Below, piece after piece: positions 9,217 through 17,659 of a DNA stretch of 64,000 nucleotides (positions are counted from its first letter, which is position 1; the number at the start of each line of letters is the position of its first letter). This stretch comes from Rhizobium sp. Q54 (lineage in GTDB: Bacteria; Pseudomonadota; Alphaproteobacteria; UBA828): contig CAMDDO010000005.1 in NCBI GenBank assembly GCA_945892755.1, positions 26,847 to 90,846 of the forward strand, in the 5' to 3' direction. Made by a program: the position numbers and the translations under genes. Under the pieces are notes generated by a model. It ran no database searches. It was not told the origin of the DNA and was given only the letters and a program-made list of their open reading frames with translations.

Positions 9217-10611
9217 ATGCGCTGGCGATCGGCGCGAGCCGATGCTAAGCAGGCGCCGGCAGAGTCGCGCGCCGCGAGGAACCCAGGAGTGGCGGTCGAG
9301 TCGAACGATACGTACGAAAGGCTCGCGCCGCCCTGGCGCATTGTGCTCCTCGTCAGCGGTGGGCTGATCGGGGTTGGCGTGCCGCTCCTGATCTCGGGCC
9401 AAACCACGGAAGCGGTCGCTCTTGCGCTTGGGCTCGTGCTCATGCTGGCCGCGCCCGGGCGCGTTATCTTGTTGCGAGCCGTCGCCGAGACATTGACGAG
9501 CAGGCTCGGTCTCGCGGCCGCGCTCATGTTCTTGGCCTGGGTGCCATCGCTTGGCCTTTCACTCTCGCCAATGCATTCCCTCGCGATCTGGGGACGCTCG
9601 ATCGGCCTGATGCTGGCAGCCGCATTGATCGCGTGCTTTTTCGCGCGCTCGGCGGTCGCACGCGACGTCGCGGCGAAAGCCCTGGTGATCGGCGCGCTTG
9701 GCTGCGGAGCCCTCGCGCTGATCGGTCTTGCCGGCGGCTCGCCGCTTCTCGCGCTGTTTCGTGGCCAACCCTTTCAAACGTTCGAAGTCGTCCATTTTGT
9801 CAAATATTACGCGTCGACCGTCGTTTGCCTCGTGCCGGTCGTTCTGTTCCTTGGGCATAGGCTCGGTGGCGCGTGGCGGCGTTCGTCCTGGTTCTACCCG
9901 CCGATGGCGCTCGCGATCGGGCTATTGCTTGGGAGCGGCGCGTTCGTCTTGGGCTTGATCGCGGCCGCCGTGGTCGGTGGCCTCGTCTGGCTCGGCGGCC
10001 TGCGCGGGCTTCGCCTCCCGGCGCTTGCCGTGCTGGCGTTGCTGGTCGCGCTGGTCCTGGCCGGACTCGGCTATATGTTCGCGCACGCGCCGCCGCCTCC
10101 GTCGCCCGAACTGATCGTCGATGGCCGCTTTGACGGCCCGATCGTCACGACGCTGCCGCTCTGGCTGGTCGACGCGCACCGCCAGCAAATTTGGGGTTTC
10201 TCACTTCAGGCCGCGCTCGATGCACCGTGGTTCGGTCACGGGCTCGATCAATCGAATTATGTGCCGAACGCCGATGCCAGGATCACCCTGTTCAATCAGG
10301 CGTTCGTGCCGGGGCATCCGCACAACTGGCTGATCGAATTGCTTGTCGACTCCGGATTCGTCGGGCTGATCGCCACGCTCGGCGCACTGAGCGTGCTCAT
10401 AGCGTATTGGTTTGGCATCGCGCGAAACAACCGCCTGCTCGGGGCGGCGGGGCTCGGTCTCACCGCCGCGTATTTCGCGTCCTCGCTGCTGAATTTCTCG
10501 TTCTGGCTGACATGGTGGCAGTCCGAGTTCTTGGTGCTCAGCGCGATGCTGATTGCCCATGCGCCGCGCTCGCGCCGCGCCGCGCTCGCCAATCAAGCAG
10601 CGCAAGAATGA
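9217..10611 (+). CDS. O-antigen polymerase/ligase-like membrane protein (Wzy/WaaL type)
   Basis: 464 aa with about ten to twelve hydrophobic helices and one long periplasmic loop (about residues 290-370). That loop holds 'PGHPHNWLIELLVDSGFVG', the region that characterises Wzy_C/WaaL proteins, which polymerise O-units or ligate glycan to a lipid acceptor in the inner membrane. It could be either a polymerase or a ligase. The ATG at 9217 is the first start, but GTG at 9289 directly after an AGGAG-like stretch is also possible because the first 24 residues are not hydrophobic. The 3' end overlaps the convergent GT39-like gene by 74 bp. Confidence 0.82.
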   Translation: MRWRSARADAKQAPAESRAARNPGVAVESNDTYERLAPPWRIVLLVSGGLIGVGVPLLISGQTTEAVALALGLVLMLAAPGRVILLRAVAETLTSRLGLAAALMFLAWVPSLGLSLSPMHSLAIWGRSIGLMLAAALIACFFARSAVARDVAAKALVIGALGCGALALIGLAGGSPLLALFRGQPFQTFEVVHFVKYYASTVVCLVPVVLFLGHRLGGAWRRSSWFYPPMALAIGLLLGSGAFVLGLIAAAVVGGLVWLGGLRGLRLPALAVLALLVALVLAGLGYMFAHAPPPPSPELIVDGRFDGPIVTTLPLWLVDAHRQQIWGFSLQAALDAPWFGHGLDQSNYVPNADARITLFNQAFVPGHPHNWLIELLVDSGFVGLIATLGALSVLIAYWFGIARNNRLLGAAGLGLTAAYFASSLLNFSFWLTWWQSEFLVLSAMLIAHAPRSRRAALANQAAQE

Positions 10612-11971
10612 CGATCGCGAGGCCAAGCGCGGCCAGCGGCTCGATCGGCAGGCGGTATTTGGCCGAGGCAACCGGGCCATTGACCAGCAAGACATAGCCC
10701 GCCCACATCAAGAGAACGGCGAGGGAAGCGCGCCGAAGCCGCGCCGAAGCCGCGCCACGGGCGCGCGCGACAAGCCCGAGACCCAATAGCTCGACCAGGC
10801 GGAACGCGATCGCACCGAGGCCGGTCAGCAGCATGACCCAGGCATAAGTCGGGCTATCGTTGGCGAACAGGAAATGTCGAACCTTGGCGAGCTTGGTCTC
10901 TCCCGGCGCGCTGAAAAATCCAGTGCGCGGCAAGGCGCGCATCGGCGGCGAGACCAGCGCGGCCGGCGAGAAAAGATTGATCGCGGCGCCGATGATCCAC
11001 GCCTTCGCGATTGCACCGACGCCAAGCTCGCTCAGCACCTCGCGACCGAGCGCGTCTCGTTGCCGCGATTGCTCGAACGGGTTTTCGCTTGGCACGGGGT
11101 AGCGTGCATCGAAGCGCGCGTTGTTGTCGCGCGCGCCCTGCTCGTGACTCGTGCCGTCCGCCGCTTCGCGCACCAATGGCGCGATCCAGAGCAGCGAGTG
11201 CGTGCCGCCCTGGCTGGTCAGATAGATCGAGCCGTAGGTTCCGAGATTGCGTGCGAAGATCGGAGCCTGCACGGCCAGGCAGAGCAGCACGACCAGGCTC
11301 ATGTGCGCGACGCTTCGGCCGACCAGACGAGGATAGGCGTTCCATTGCACGCCGACGCCATGGACGACCAGCGCGAGGATGGGCAACAGCAATGCGATCA
11401 GCGCGGTCCAGGGCAACAGCATCGTGCGGGTCGAAACGCCAAGTCCAAGCGCCGCGCCAAGCACGATCGCCGCTCGCCAGTTTGGCCCGCGCAGCCAGAG
11501 GAGCGCGCCATAGAGCGCGAGGCAGCAAAACAGGAAGAACACGCTATCGTTCAAAATAAGGGCGCTGACGACGATTTGTGTCGGATTGAGCGCGGCGACG
11601 AGGCCGGCCGGCAGCATGTACCGGCGGTCGAATAGTGCGGCCATCCGCGCGATCACGAGGCAGGCCAGCGCATCGAGCACGCCCTGAGTCAGACTTGGAA
11701 ACAGCGGATCCGAGGCACCGCTGATCATGCGATGCAACGCCAGCCAAATGACGTAGAGCGGCATGCGCTCGGTCTCGGGCACGAGTCCGCCCTCGACCGG
11801 CCGCACGAAATCGCCGTAGCGCACGAAGATTTCACTGAGGCTGAGATAAAGCCCCGAGTCCTCGCTTTGCAGGCCATCGGGTCCGGCTATCAAGTACATG
11901 GCGAGCGCGTAGGCGACTCTGAGCGCCAGGGCGACGCCAAAGATCAACCAGAGCACGCGTGCCGTGCTCAT
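10538..11971 (-). CDS. Integral membrane glycosyltransferase-like protein (GT39/ArnT-like)
   Basis: 477 aa, many membrane helices. After the first helix the loop reads 'SEDSGLYLSLSEIFVRYG', with the acidic residues placed as in GT-C transferases (PMT_2/ArnT) that use polyprenyl-phosphate sugars on the periplasmic face. Helices such as 'FLFCCLALYGALLWLRG' follow. The ATG overlaps the stop of the upstream methyltransferase gene (ATGA). Upstream in the same operon lies a GT2 fused protein of the dolichyl-phosphate-mannose-synthase type, which could make the polyprenyl-phosphate-sugar donor this enzyme needs (inference). The exact sugar is unknown. Confidence 0.68.
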   Translation of the reverse strand: MSTARVLWLIFGVALALRVAYALAMYLIAGPDGLQSEDSGLYLSLSEIFVRYGDFVRPVEGGLVPETERMPLYVIWLALHRMISGASDPLFPSLTQGVLDALACLVIARMAALFDRRYMLPAGLVAALNPTQIVVSALILNDSVFFLFCCLALYGALLWLRGPNWRAAIVLGAALGLGVSTRTMLLPWTALIALLLPILALVVHGVGVQWNAYPRLVGRSVAHMSLVVLLCLAVQAPIFARNLGTYGSIYLTSQGGTHSLLWIAPLVREAADGTSHEQGARDNNARFDARYPVPSENPFEQSRQRDALGREVLSELGVGAIAKAWIIGAAINLFSPAALVSPPMRALPRTGFFSAPGETKLAKVRHFLFANDSPTYAWVMLLTGLGAIAFRLVELLGLGLVARARGAASARLRRASLAVLLMWAGYVLLVNGPVASAKYRLPIEPLAALGLAIVILALLDWRARRGASAAHGQSASR

Positions 11972-12696
11972 GCCTGGCGCTCAAGCGCGACCAAGAGACG
12001 AAACGCCATGAACCGCCCGAACAGGGGCAGCAAGGCGTCTTCGACGCGAAGCAGCGGGCCTACGAGCCAGGCCGGAATCAAGCTGAAGCGGCGATAGCCG
12101 CCCGACAACGGATAGGCGAACAGGCTCAGCCTTCGGCGCTCGATCAGCTTGAGCCGCGGAAAGCGCCGCTCGAAGCGCGCGCGCGCCGGGCCGAACAAAA
12201 GGCTCGGGATCGCCTGATTGGCCTCATAGGGGTCGCGGCCCGGCGTCGGCGCACCCTCCGGCAAGGGATCGGCCGAAAGCTCGACGGGCTCGTCATGAAA
12301 CAGACGAAAGACGAGCCGGCTGACCGGCGTGATGCCCGGCTCAATCATGACCAGGCGCCCGCCCGGCCTCAGCACCCGCTCGGCCTCGGCAAAAAACAGT
12401 GGCGGCCGTTCGAGGTGGTGCAGCACATCGAGCATCACGACGTTATCGAAGCTGCCACTGCGAAATGGCAGACGCTGTGCATCGGCCACAACATCGAGCC
12501 AGGGTGCCGGCTGCACATCACTCAGGACCACGTCTTCGAGACATTCGCGCAGCCAGCCCGTGCCGGCGCCGATCTCGAGCGTGCGGCCGGGCCGCGTGCG
12601 CTGGGCCATGCGCCGATAATAGTCGTGATAGATCGCGCGCAGACCCGGCTTGGTCTGCCACCGTGCGCGATGCGCAAGCAGGATCGAGGCGCCCAA
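11968..12696 (-). CDS. Class I SAM-dependent methyltransferase, probable TTG start
   Basis: About 242 aa. Motif I is 'TLEIGAGTGWLRECL'; later 'NVVMLDVLHHLERPP' and 'EAERVLRPGGRLVMIEPG' fit the methyltransf_11 pattern. The previous gene stops at 12699, and the first in-frame start after it is TTG at 12696, two bases further on, with GAAGGCG in the end of the upstream gene as a plausible ribosome site. The frame stays open further upstream but runs inside the GT2 coding sequence and is Arg-rich there. Middle gene of a three-gene operon (14147 to 10538). Substrate unknown. Confidence 0.72.
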   Translation of the reverse strand: MGASILLAHRARWQTKPGLRAIYHDYYRRMAQRTRPGRTLEIGAGTGWLRECLEDVVLSDVQPAPWLDVVADAQRLPFRSGSFDNVVMLDVLHHLERPPLFFAEAERVLRPGGRLVMIEPGITPVSRLVFRLFHDEPVELSADPLPEGAPTPGRDPYEANQAIPSLLFGPARARFERRFPRLKLIERRRLSLFAYPLSGGYRRFSLIPAWLVGPLLRVEDALLPLFGRFMAFRLLVALERQA

Positions 12697-12698
12697 GC

Positions 12699-14147
12699 CT
12701 AAAACGCCTTCAGCTTGCGAAAGGCGAAAAGCACCATGCGCAACAGCATGAAGCCGTGACGGAAGCGCGAAATTTGCGTCGTGCCATAAAGCCGGTCGGC
12801 ATAACGGATCGGTACCTCGATCAGCTTGAGATTGAGCTTGGCGGCGCCGAACAGGAGATCGAAATCGCCGAACGGATCGAACTCGCCGAAATAGCCGCGA
12901 TTGGCCGCGATGCGCTGGTAATGCGCCTTGGTCAGCACCTTGGTGCCGCACAGCGTGTCGGTGAAGCGCTGATTGAGAAGCCAGGAGAACAACGTCGAGA
13001 AAAACAGATTGCCCGCGAAATTCAATGGCCGCATGGCGCCGCGCTCCATCGGATAGATCAGTCGGCTGCCATTGATGAATTCGCCTTTGCCCGAGATGAT
13101 GGCGTCGTAGAATTTGGGTAGCGCCTCGGGCGGTACGGTGAGGTCGGCGTCGAGGATCATCAAGAGTTCGCCGCGCGCCTGCGCGAAGCCTTTACGCACC
13201 GCATCGCCCTTGCCCTTGCCATCCTGCTGAAAGACCTTGATGTCGCGCTCGGGGTAGGCGGCCTGCACACGCTTCATTTCCTCGAGCGTGCCGTCCTGGC
13301 TGTGGCCCTCGACGAAGACGACCTCGATGTCATCGCAGAAGGCGGGCAGGCGCTTCACCGCGTTCTCGATATTGCCCCTCTCGTTGCGCGCCGGAATCAC
13401 GATCGAGGTCGAAAGCTTTGCATAGCCGGCGTGCCGCTTGGAGCGCGCGACGAGATAGTGGCGGAGACAGAGTCGCCGGATCATCGGCAACGTCGCGATG
13501 CTGCGATTGATCAGCCAACCGAGGCCGAACAGCGAATAGGGCACCAACATGCGCCAGTCGCGCTTGATCACCTCGTAGTCGGCGAGCGCGAGCAGGCCGG
13601 CTATGTCGTCGGGGCCCAGACGGTTTTGCGGCGGCTGTGGCATTTTGAGCCCGATGCGCTCGGCGAGTGCGACCAAGGGCTGCCAGAGCCAGGAATAGTA
13701 CGCGACGACCAGCCTGGTATCGCGGTTGGCCAGCGCTTGGAGCGAGTCGAGCATGGTTTGGACATCGTCGAGCGCGCCAATCGAATCGGCGAGCAGAATG
13801 GCGTCGAACGGACCGTCAAGCGCGCCCAGGGTCGCCGGGTCCTCTACGTCGCCGACAATGAAGCGGAGCTCCGGCCGGGCAGCCTCGCCATGACGCCGGC
13901 GTGCCGTTTCGATCATGCCGGGGCTGAGGTCGATGCCGACGCCACGCGCCGGCTTCAGCGTCGCCAGCAAATTGCCCACGCCGCAGCCAAGCGCCAGCAC
14001 GCGTTTCCCCGGCTCGACGAGAAAGCGCATCATGCGCCCGTCTTCGTCATGGAAATACCGACTGCGCGCGATCCATTGCTCGCGCGATGGCGCCAGTCGG
14101 TCGCTGTGACGTCGCTGTACGTCCTTGCGGCTGGTGGGCTCGGTCAT
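12699..14147 (-). CDS. Fused SAM methyltransferase + family 2 glycosyltransferase
   Basis: 482 aa with two domains. Residues about 1-190 are a class I methyltransferase: 'VLALGCGVGNLLATL' (motif I), then 'FDAILLADSIGALDD'. Residues about 235-482 are a GT2 of the dolichyl-phosphate-mannose-synthase type: 'TSIVIPARNERGNIENAV', 'LLMILDADLTVPPEALPKF' with the DAD metal motif, and 'DTLCGTKVL'. This fusion is seen in several proteobacterial glycan loci. The GT2 half could make a polyprenyl-phosphate sugar for the GT39-like enzyme downstream; the methyltransferase half may act on the same product (inference). First gene of the operon; divergent from the NusG-like gene across 112 bp. Confidence 0.88.
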   Translation of the reverse strand: MTEPTSRKDVQRRHSDRLAPSREQWIARSRYFHDEDGRMMRFLVEPGKRVLALGCGVGNLLATLKPARGVGIDLSPGMIETARRRHGEAARPELRFIVGDVEDPATLGALDGPFDAILLADSIGALDDVQTMLDSLQALANRDTRLVVAYYSWLWQPLVALAERIGLKMPQPPQNRLGPDDIAGLLALADYEVIKRDWRMLVPYSLFGLGWLINRSIATLPMIRRLCLRHYLVARSKRHAGYAKLSTSIVIPARNERGNIENAVKRLPAFCDDIEVVFVEGHSQDGTLEEMKRVQAAYPERDIKVFQQDGKGKGDAVRKGFAQARGELLMILDADLTVPPEALPKFYDAIISGKGEFINGSRLIYPMERGAMRPLNFAGNLFFSTLFSWLLNQRFTDTLCGTKVLTKAHYQRIAANRGYFGEFDPFGDFDLLFGAAKLNLKLIEVPIRYADRLYGTTQISRFRHGFMLLRMVLFAFRKLKAF

Positions 14148-14259
14148 GCGGGTCGGGAATCTCGTGGCATCGCGAATCGGGTTCTAGCAGGCTGACTTAC
14201 CCTCGCCCGCCGCGCAATGCTATGAAGGATCGCATGGACCCGATGAATGAAAGACCCCG

Positions 14260-14760
14260 ATGACGCGCCATTGGTACGTCGTCCGCAGCCAGCCACACGC
14301 CGAGCGGCGCGCGCGCGAGAACTTGGAACGCCAGGGGTTCGACCCCTGGCTGCCGCTTTGCCGCCGCCGCAGGCGCCACGCCCGCAAGATGGAAATCGTG
14401 CTGCGCCCGTTGTTCCCGCGCTATCTGTTCGTCGCCGTCGATCTCGATACGACGCCCTGGCGCGCCATGCTTTCGACCTTCGGGGTGGCCAATGTGATCC
14501 AAGGGCCCGCCGGCCCCGTCCCGGTGCCGGATTCGGTCATCGAAGGCCTGCGTGCACGAGCTGATCAAGCGGGCGTGCTCGATCTTGAACCGCCGGCCTA
14601 TCAAACTGGTGCGAAGGTGCGCATCACGACCGGGCCGTTGAGCGACATCGAGGGCATCTTTCAGGCGCGGACCGATGCCGAGCGCGTTTCGATTCTTTTG
14701 ACGCTGATGGGTCGCGCCGTTCGGGTCATGGTGCCCGAGGGCGATATCGAGCCGGCATGA
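14260..14760 (+). CDS. NusG/RfaH-family transcription antitermination factor
   Basis: 166 aa. The N-terminal NGN domain begins 'HWYVVRSQPHAERRARENL' and has 'PLFPRYLFVAVDL'. A C-terminal KOW domain reads 'GAKVRITTGPLSDIEGIFQ'. It is a specialised NusG paralogue rather than housekeeping NusG: it is short and not beside the secE/rplK genes. RfaH-like proteins bind RNA polymerase paused at an ops element and allow read-through of long polysaccharide operons. Likely role here: elongation control for this locus. I did not find an exact enterobacterial ops sequence, which is expected outside Enterobacteria. Confidence 0.85.
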   Translation: MTRHWYVVRSQPHAERRARENLERQGFDPWLPLCRRRRRHARKMEIVLRPLFPRYLFVAVDLDTTPWRAMLSTFGVANVIQGPAGPVPVPDSVIEGLRARADQAGVLDLEPPAYQTGAKVRITTGPLSDIEGIFQARTDAERVSILLTLMGRAVRVMVPEGDIEPA

Positions 14761-14791
14761 TCGTGAGCACTGGCCAGAGCGGGAGAGACTC

Positions 14792-15622
14792 ATGGATATC
14801 GAGCAACGCGTAGCCGCGCATTATGGCGATGAGGCGCTGGGTCGAAGGCTCCTGGAGGCACTGGCCTTGGCCGGCCTCGATGTCGATCGTCTGAGCCCTG
14901 ATGAGCTTGCCCCGGTCGATGAGTTCCACGTTGGCGGACGGCAGGCGACAGTCGACTTTGCCGAGCAGCTTGGCCTCCACCCTGGCCTTCGGCTGCTCGA
15001 TATCGGCAGCGGCATAGGCGGGCCGGCGCGCTATTTCGCGAGCGCCTTCGGCTGCGACGTGGTCGGGATCGATCTGACCGACGTCTTCGTTCGCGTCGCG
15101 ACCGATCTGACGCGGCGCTCGGGCCTCTCGACCAGGGTTTCGTTCCATCAGGGCAGCGCGCTCGATTTGCCATTCGAGGCGGCGAGCTTCGATCGCGCGA
15201 CCATGATCCATGTCGGCATGAACATCGATGACAAGGCGAAATTGTTCCGATCGGTCCGCACGGTGCTCCGCCCGGGCGGCATTTTCGGCGTCTATGATCT
15301 CATGCGCACGGGCTTGGGCGATCTTGAGTTTCCCGTGCCGTGGTCGAACCGCCCCGAAACCAGCTTCGTGGTCGAGCCCGCGGCCTATCGCAAATCACTC
15401 GAGGCGGCCGGCTTCGCGGTCGTTGTCGAACGCAACCGGCGCGACTTCGCGCTCGACTTCTTTCGCGAGATGCGAGCCAAGGCGGAAGCGGCCGGCGGCA
15501 CGCCGCCGCTTGGCACGCCGCTCATCATGGGGGCGGGCTTCAAGGAGAAACTGCGCCACGCCGCCGAGGCGATCGAGCGTGGCGTGATCGCGCCCATCGA
15601 GCTCTTTGCGCGGGTGGCCTGA
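14792..15622 (+). CDS. SAM-dependent methyltransferase (small-molecule N-/C-methyltransferase type)
   Basis: 276 aa. Motif I 'LLDIGSGIGGPARYFAS' with 'GIDLTDVFVRVA' and 'VLRPGGIFGVYDLM' resembles glycine/sarcosine or tocopherol/UbiE-type methyltransferases. A good ribosome site (GGGAGA) precedes the ATG. It lies 31 bp after the NusG-like gene in the same direction, and converges on phosphonopyruvate decarboxylase with a 9-bp gap. It could act on a glycan or on the phosphonate product, but nothing in the sequence fixes the substrate. Confidence 0.8.
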   Translation: MDIEQRVAAHYGDEALGRRLLEALALAGLDVDRLSPDELAPVDEFHVGGRQATVDFAEQLGLHPGLRLLDIGSGIGGPARYFASAFGCDVVGIDLTDVFVRVATDLTRRSGLSTRVSFHQGSALDLPFEAASFDRATMIHVGMNIDDKAKLFRSVRTVLRPGGIFGVYDLMRTGLGDLEFPVPWSNRPETSFVVEPAAYRKSLEAAGFAVVVERNRRDFALDFFREMRAKAEAAGGTPPLGTPLIMGAGFKEKLRHAAEAIERGVIAPIELFARVA

Positions 15623-15631
15623 CCCGAGCGC

Positions 15632-16771
15632 TCAGGCCCCGGCCAAAAACGCCTTGAAGCGCAAAGCGACCTCGGACGGTTTGATGGTCGGACGCCCGAG
15701 TTTGGCCATCGAGCCGGGCACGATCCGGACATGGAGCAAAGCAGGTTTCGGTCCGGCCAGCGTATCCTCGAAGGCGCGCTCGAAGCCGGCAAGGCTCTCG
15801 CACGAATAGGCCCGCTCATAGCCGCACGCCGCGGCGATTTCGCTGAACGAGACCGACGAAGAGACGGTGGCTTGGCCGCCGGTCGAATCGTGCGTGCCAT
15901 TGTCGAGCACGATATGGGTCAGGTTCGGTGGCGCATAGGTGCCGATGGTGGCGAGATTGCCAAGTTTCATCAGGGCGGCGCCGTCACCGTCGAGCACCAT
16001 CACCGGGCGCGTCGTATTGAGCGCGACGCCCAGGCCCATCGCGCTCGCGCCGCCCATCGAGCCGACCTGATAGAGCTGCTGCTTGCGATCCATCAGGGTG
16101 AACAGCTCGCGCCCACACTTGCCGGTCGTGGCGATCACCGCGGCGTCGGCCGGCACGCGCCTCAAAAAGCGCTCGAGCACGGCCGCGCGGGTTGGCCGTT
16201 CGCCCCGCTCGCTCAGATCGAGCGTCGTGCCCGGCGGGCGTTCGGGCGGTGGGCCCTGATCGAGCCCTTCGTCCGTCACCGTGTCTTTCTCCATCACGAA
16301 GGCGAAAGGCAGGCCCGAATCCGCCATCCATTCGGCGGCTTGATCGAGCGCCGGGCCAACCAGGCGGGCTTCCGAAGGAAACGCCGCATGGGGAATCCGC
16401 ATCAGCTCAAGCAGATCCTGCGTAATCTCACCCATGAGTCCGTGCTGCGGCTCGTCATTGAGGCCGGGCTGACCGCGCCACGTCACGATCAACAGAGTCG
16501 GAATCCGGAACGGGAAGTTCAGCGAAGTCAGCGGGTTGACCGTGTTGCCGAGGCCCGAGTTCTGGCACATCACGACGGTCTTGCGCCCAGCGAGGTGCGC
16601 GCCGGCGGCGATTGCCACGGCCTCGCCCTCCGATGTCGCGCCAACATAATTCGTTGCCGGGTCGGAGATCACGCGGTTGATCAGCGGCGTCAGGAACGAG
16701 CACGGCACACCGGTATAGAAATCGAAACCACGCGCACGCGCGGGGCCCAGAAATTCATCGGTGGAAATCAT
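15632..16771 (-). CDS. aepY: Phosphonopyruvate decarboxylase
   Basis: 379 aa, the usual length. A ThDP enzyme that turns 3-phosphonopyruvate into phosphonoacetaldehyde, the step that pulls the unfavourable PEP mutase reaction forward. The N-terminal part has 'FYTGVPCSFLTPLINRVI', 'ATSEGEAVAIAAGAHLAG' (with the conserved Glu) and 'QNSGLGNTVNPLTSL', all characteristic of this family. The C-terminal ThDP-binding part has 'GDGAALMKLGNLATIG' followed by 'DNGTHDSTGGQ'. It is the last gene of a five-gene minus-strand operon that starts with PEP mutase at 21303. Confidence 0.95.
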   Translation of the reverse strand: MISTDEFLGPARARGFDFYTGVPCSFLTPLINRVISDPATNYVGATSEGEAVAIAAGAHLAGRKTVVMCQNSGLGNTVNPLTSLNFPFRIPTLLIVTWRGQPGLNDEPQHGLMGEITQDLLELMRIPHAAFPSEARLVGPALDQAAEWMADSGLPFAFVMEKDTVTDEGLDQGPPPERPPGTTLDLSERGERPTRAAVLERFLRRVPADAAVIATTGKCGRELFTLMDRKQQLYQVGSMGGASAMGLGVALNTTRPVMVLDGDGAALMKLGNLATIGTYAPPNLTHIVLDNGTHDSTGGQATVSSSVSFSEIAAACGYERAYSCESLAGFERAFEDTLAGPKPALLHVRIVPGSMAKLGRPTIKPSEVALRFKAFLAGA

Positions 16772-16799
16772 GTCGGGCGTCGCCCAGGTCTAGCCCGAT

Positions 16800-17630
16800 T
16801 CAGCGAGCGGCAGCCGGCTTGAGCGTGAAGGCGGCAAGGCGCGTCGCGTCATGGTACGCCATGTTCTGTCGCAGGGTTTCGGTGTGGAGTTGCATGTCGA
16901 AGCCATAGCGCTCGCCGAGATCGCGAAAATAGGCCGCATTGTGCCACCAATCATGAGACCCCATGCGTTCGATCCGCTTGTTCGGATTCTTCTCGGAGTA
17001 GGTGAAGAAGAAGACCGACTTCTCGTGCATGATTTTCCGTACGTTCTTGATGACATCCTCGATATCGCGCTCGGGCATGTGCATGAAGACCGCGAAGCAC
17101 CAGATGTAATCGACTTCCCGACCCTTCAGCCAATCGAAAGAATTGTCCTTGTTGGCGACGATCAAAAGGTGATCCGCATCGATGCCCTGTTCCCGCTTCA
17201 GATAATCGAGCCCCTTTTTGAGCCTGCCAGCGCTCGCGTCATTGCCGGAAAAACTGCCGCCGCTGAGGTAGGGGACCAAAAGGCCAGCCACGCGACCCAT
17301 CCCCATGCCGAACTCATGCACAGCGTGATGAGGCTGCACGCCGAGCGCCTTGATGACGTTGAATTGGTCTCGGCCGTTCTCCATGTACTTCCGGAATTTT
17401 TCGCGCCGCTCAGGGGAATCCACGGTGGTGAACCCATCCAGTCGCCGCGCATACCACTCGAGATAGCTCATTCCGCGAAGGCGGCTGAGGCACAGATTTA
17501 GGTCCTCGATGGGCCTTTGAATCCATCGGCCGCGAACCGAGCTATAATCGCCGCGCAACCACATGACAACGCGCCGCGGCAAGATTGCGCGGCAGATCGC
17601 CGCGACGCCATCGAGAATTCCGCCAATCAT
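16800..17630 (-). CDS. SAM-dependent methyltransferase in phosphonate operon
   Basis: About 276 aa from the ATG at 17630. Motif I region 'VHEFGMGMGRVAGLLVPYL' followed by 'FSGNDASAGRLKKGL', then 'VDYIWCFAVFMHMPERDI' and 'KIMHEKSVFFFTYSE'. This is a class I methyltransferase fold, with a long N-terminal region (about 95 residues, 'SYLEWYARRLDGFT') that may form a cap. Codon use looks less GC-biased than its neighbours. Gaps of 28-29 bp on both sides place it in the operon with PEP mutase and phosphonopyruvate decarboxylase. It may methylate the phosphonate intermediate or its glycan carrier; this is inference only. Confidence 0.78.
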   Translation of the reverse strand: MIGGILDGVAAICRAILPRRVVMWLRGDYSSVRGRWIQRPIEDLNLCLSRLRGMSYLEWYARRLDGFTTVDSPERREKFRKYMENGRDQFNVIKALGVQPHHAVHEFGMGMGRVAGLLVPYLSGGSFSGNDASAGRLKKGLDYLKREQGIDADHLLIVANKDNSFDWLKGREVDYIWCFAVFMHMPERDIEDVIKNVRKIMHEKSVFFFTYSEKNPNKRIERMGSHDWWHNAAYFRDLGERYGFDMQLHTETLRQNMAYHDATRLAAFTLKPAAAR

Positions 17631-17659
17631 TACTGGTTCCGTGCCTCTGCTGAGTTGAA

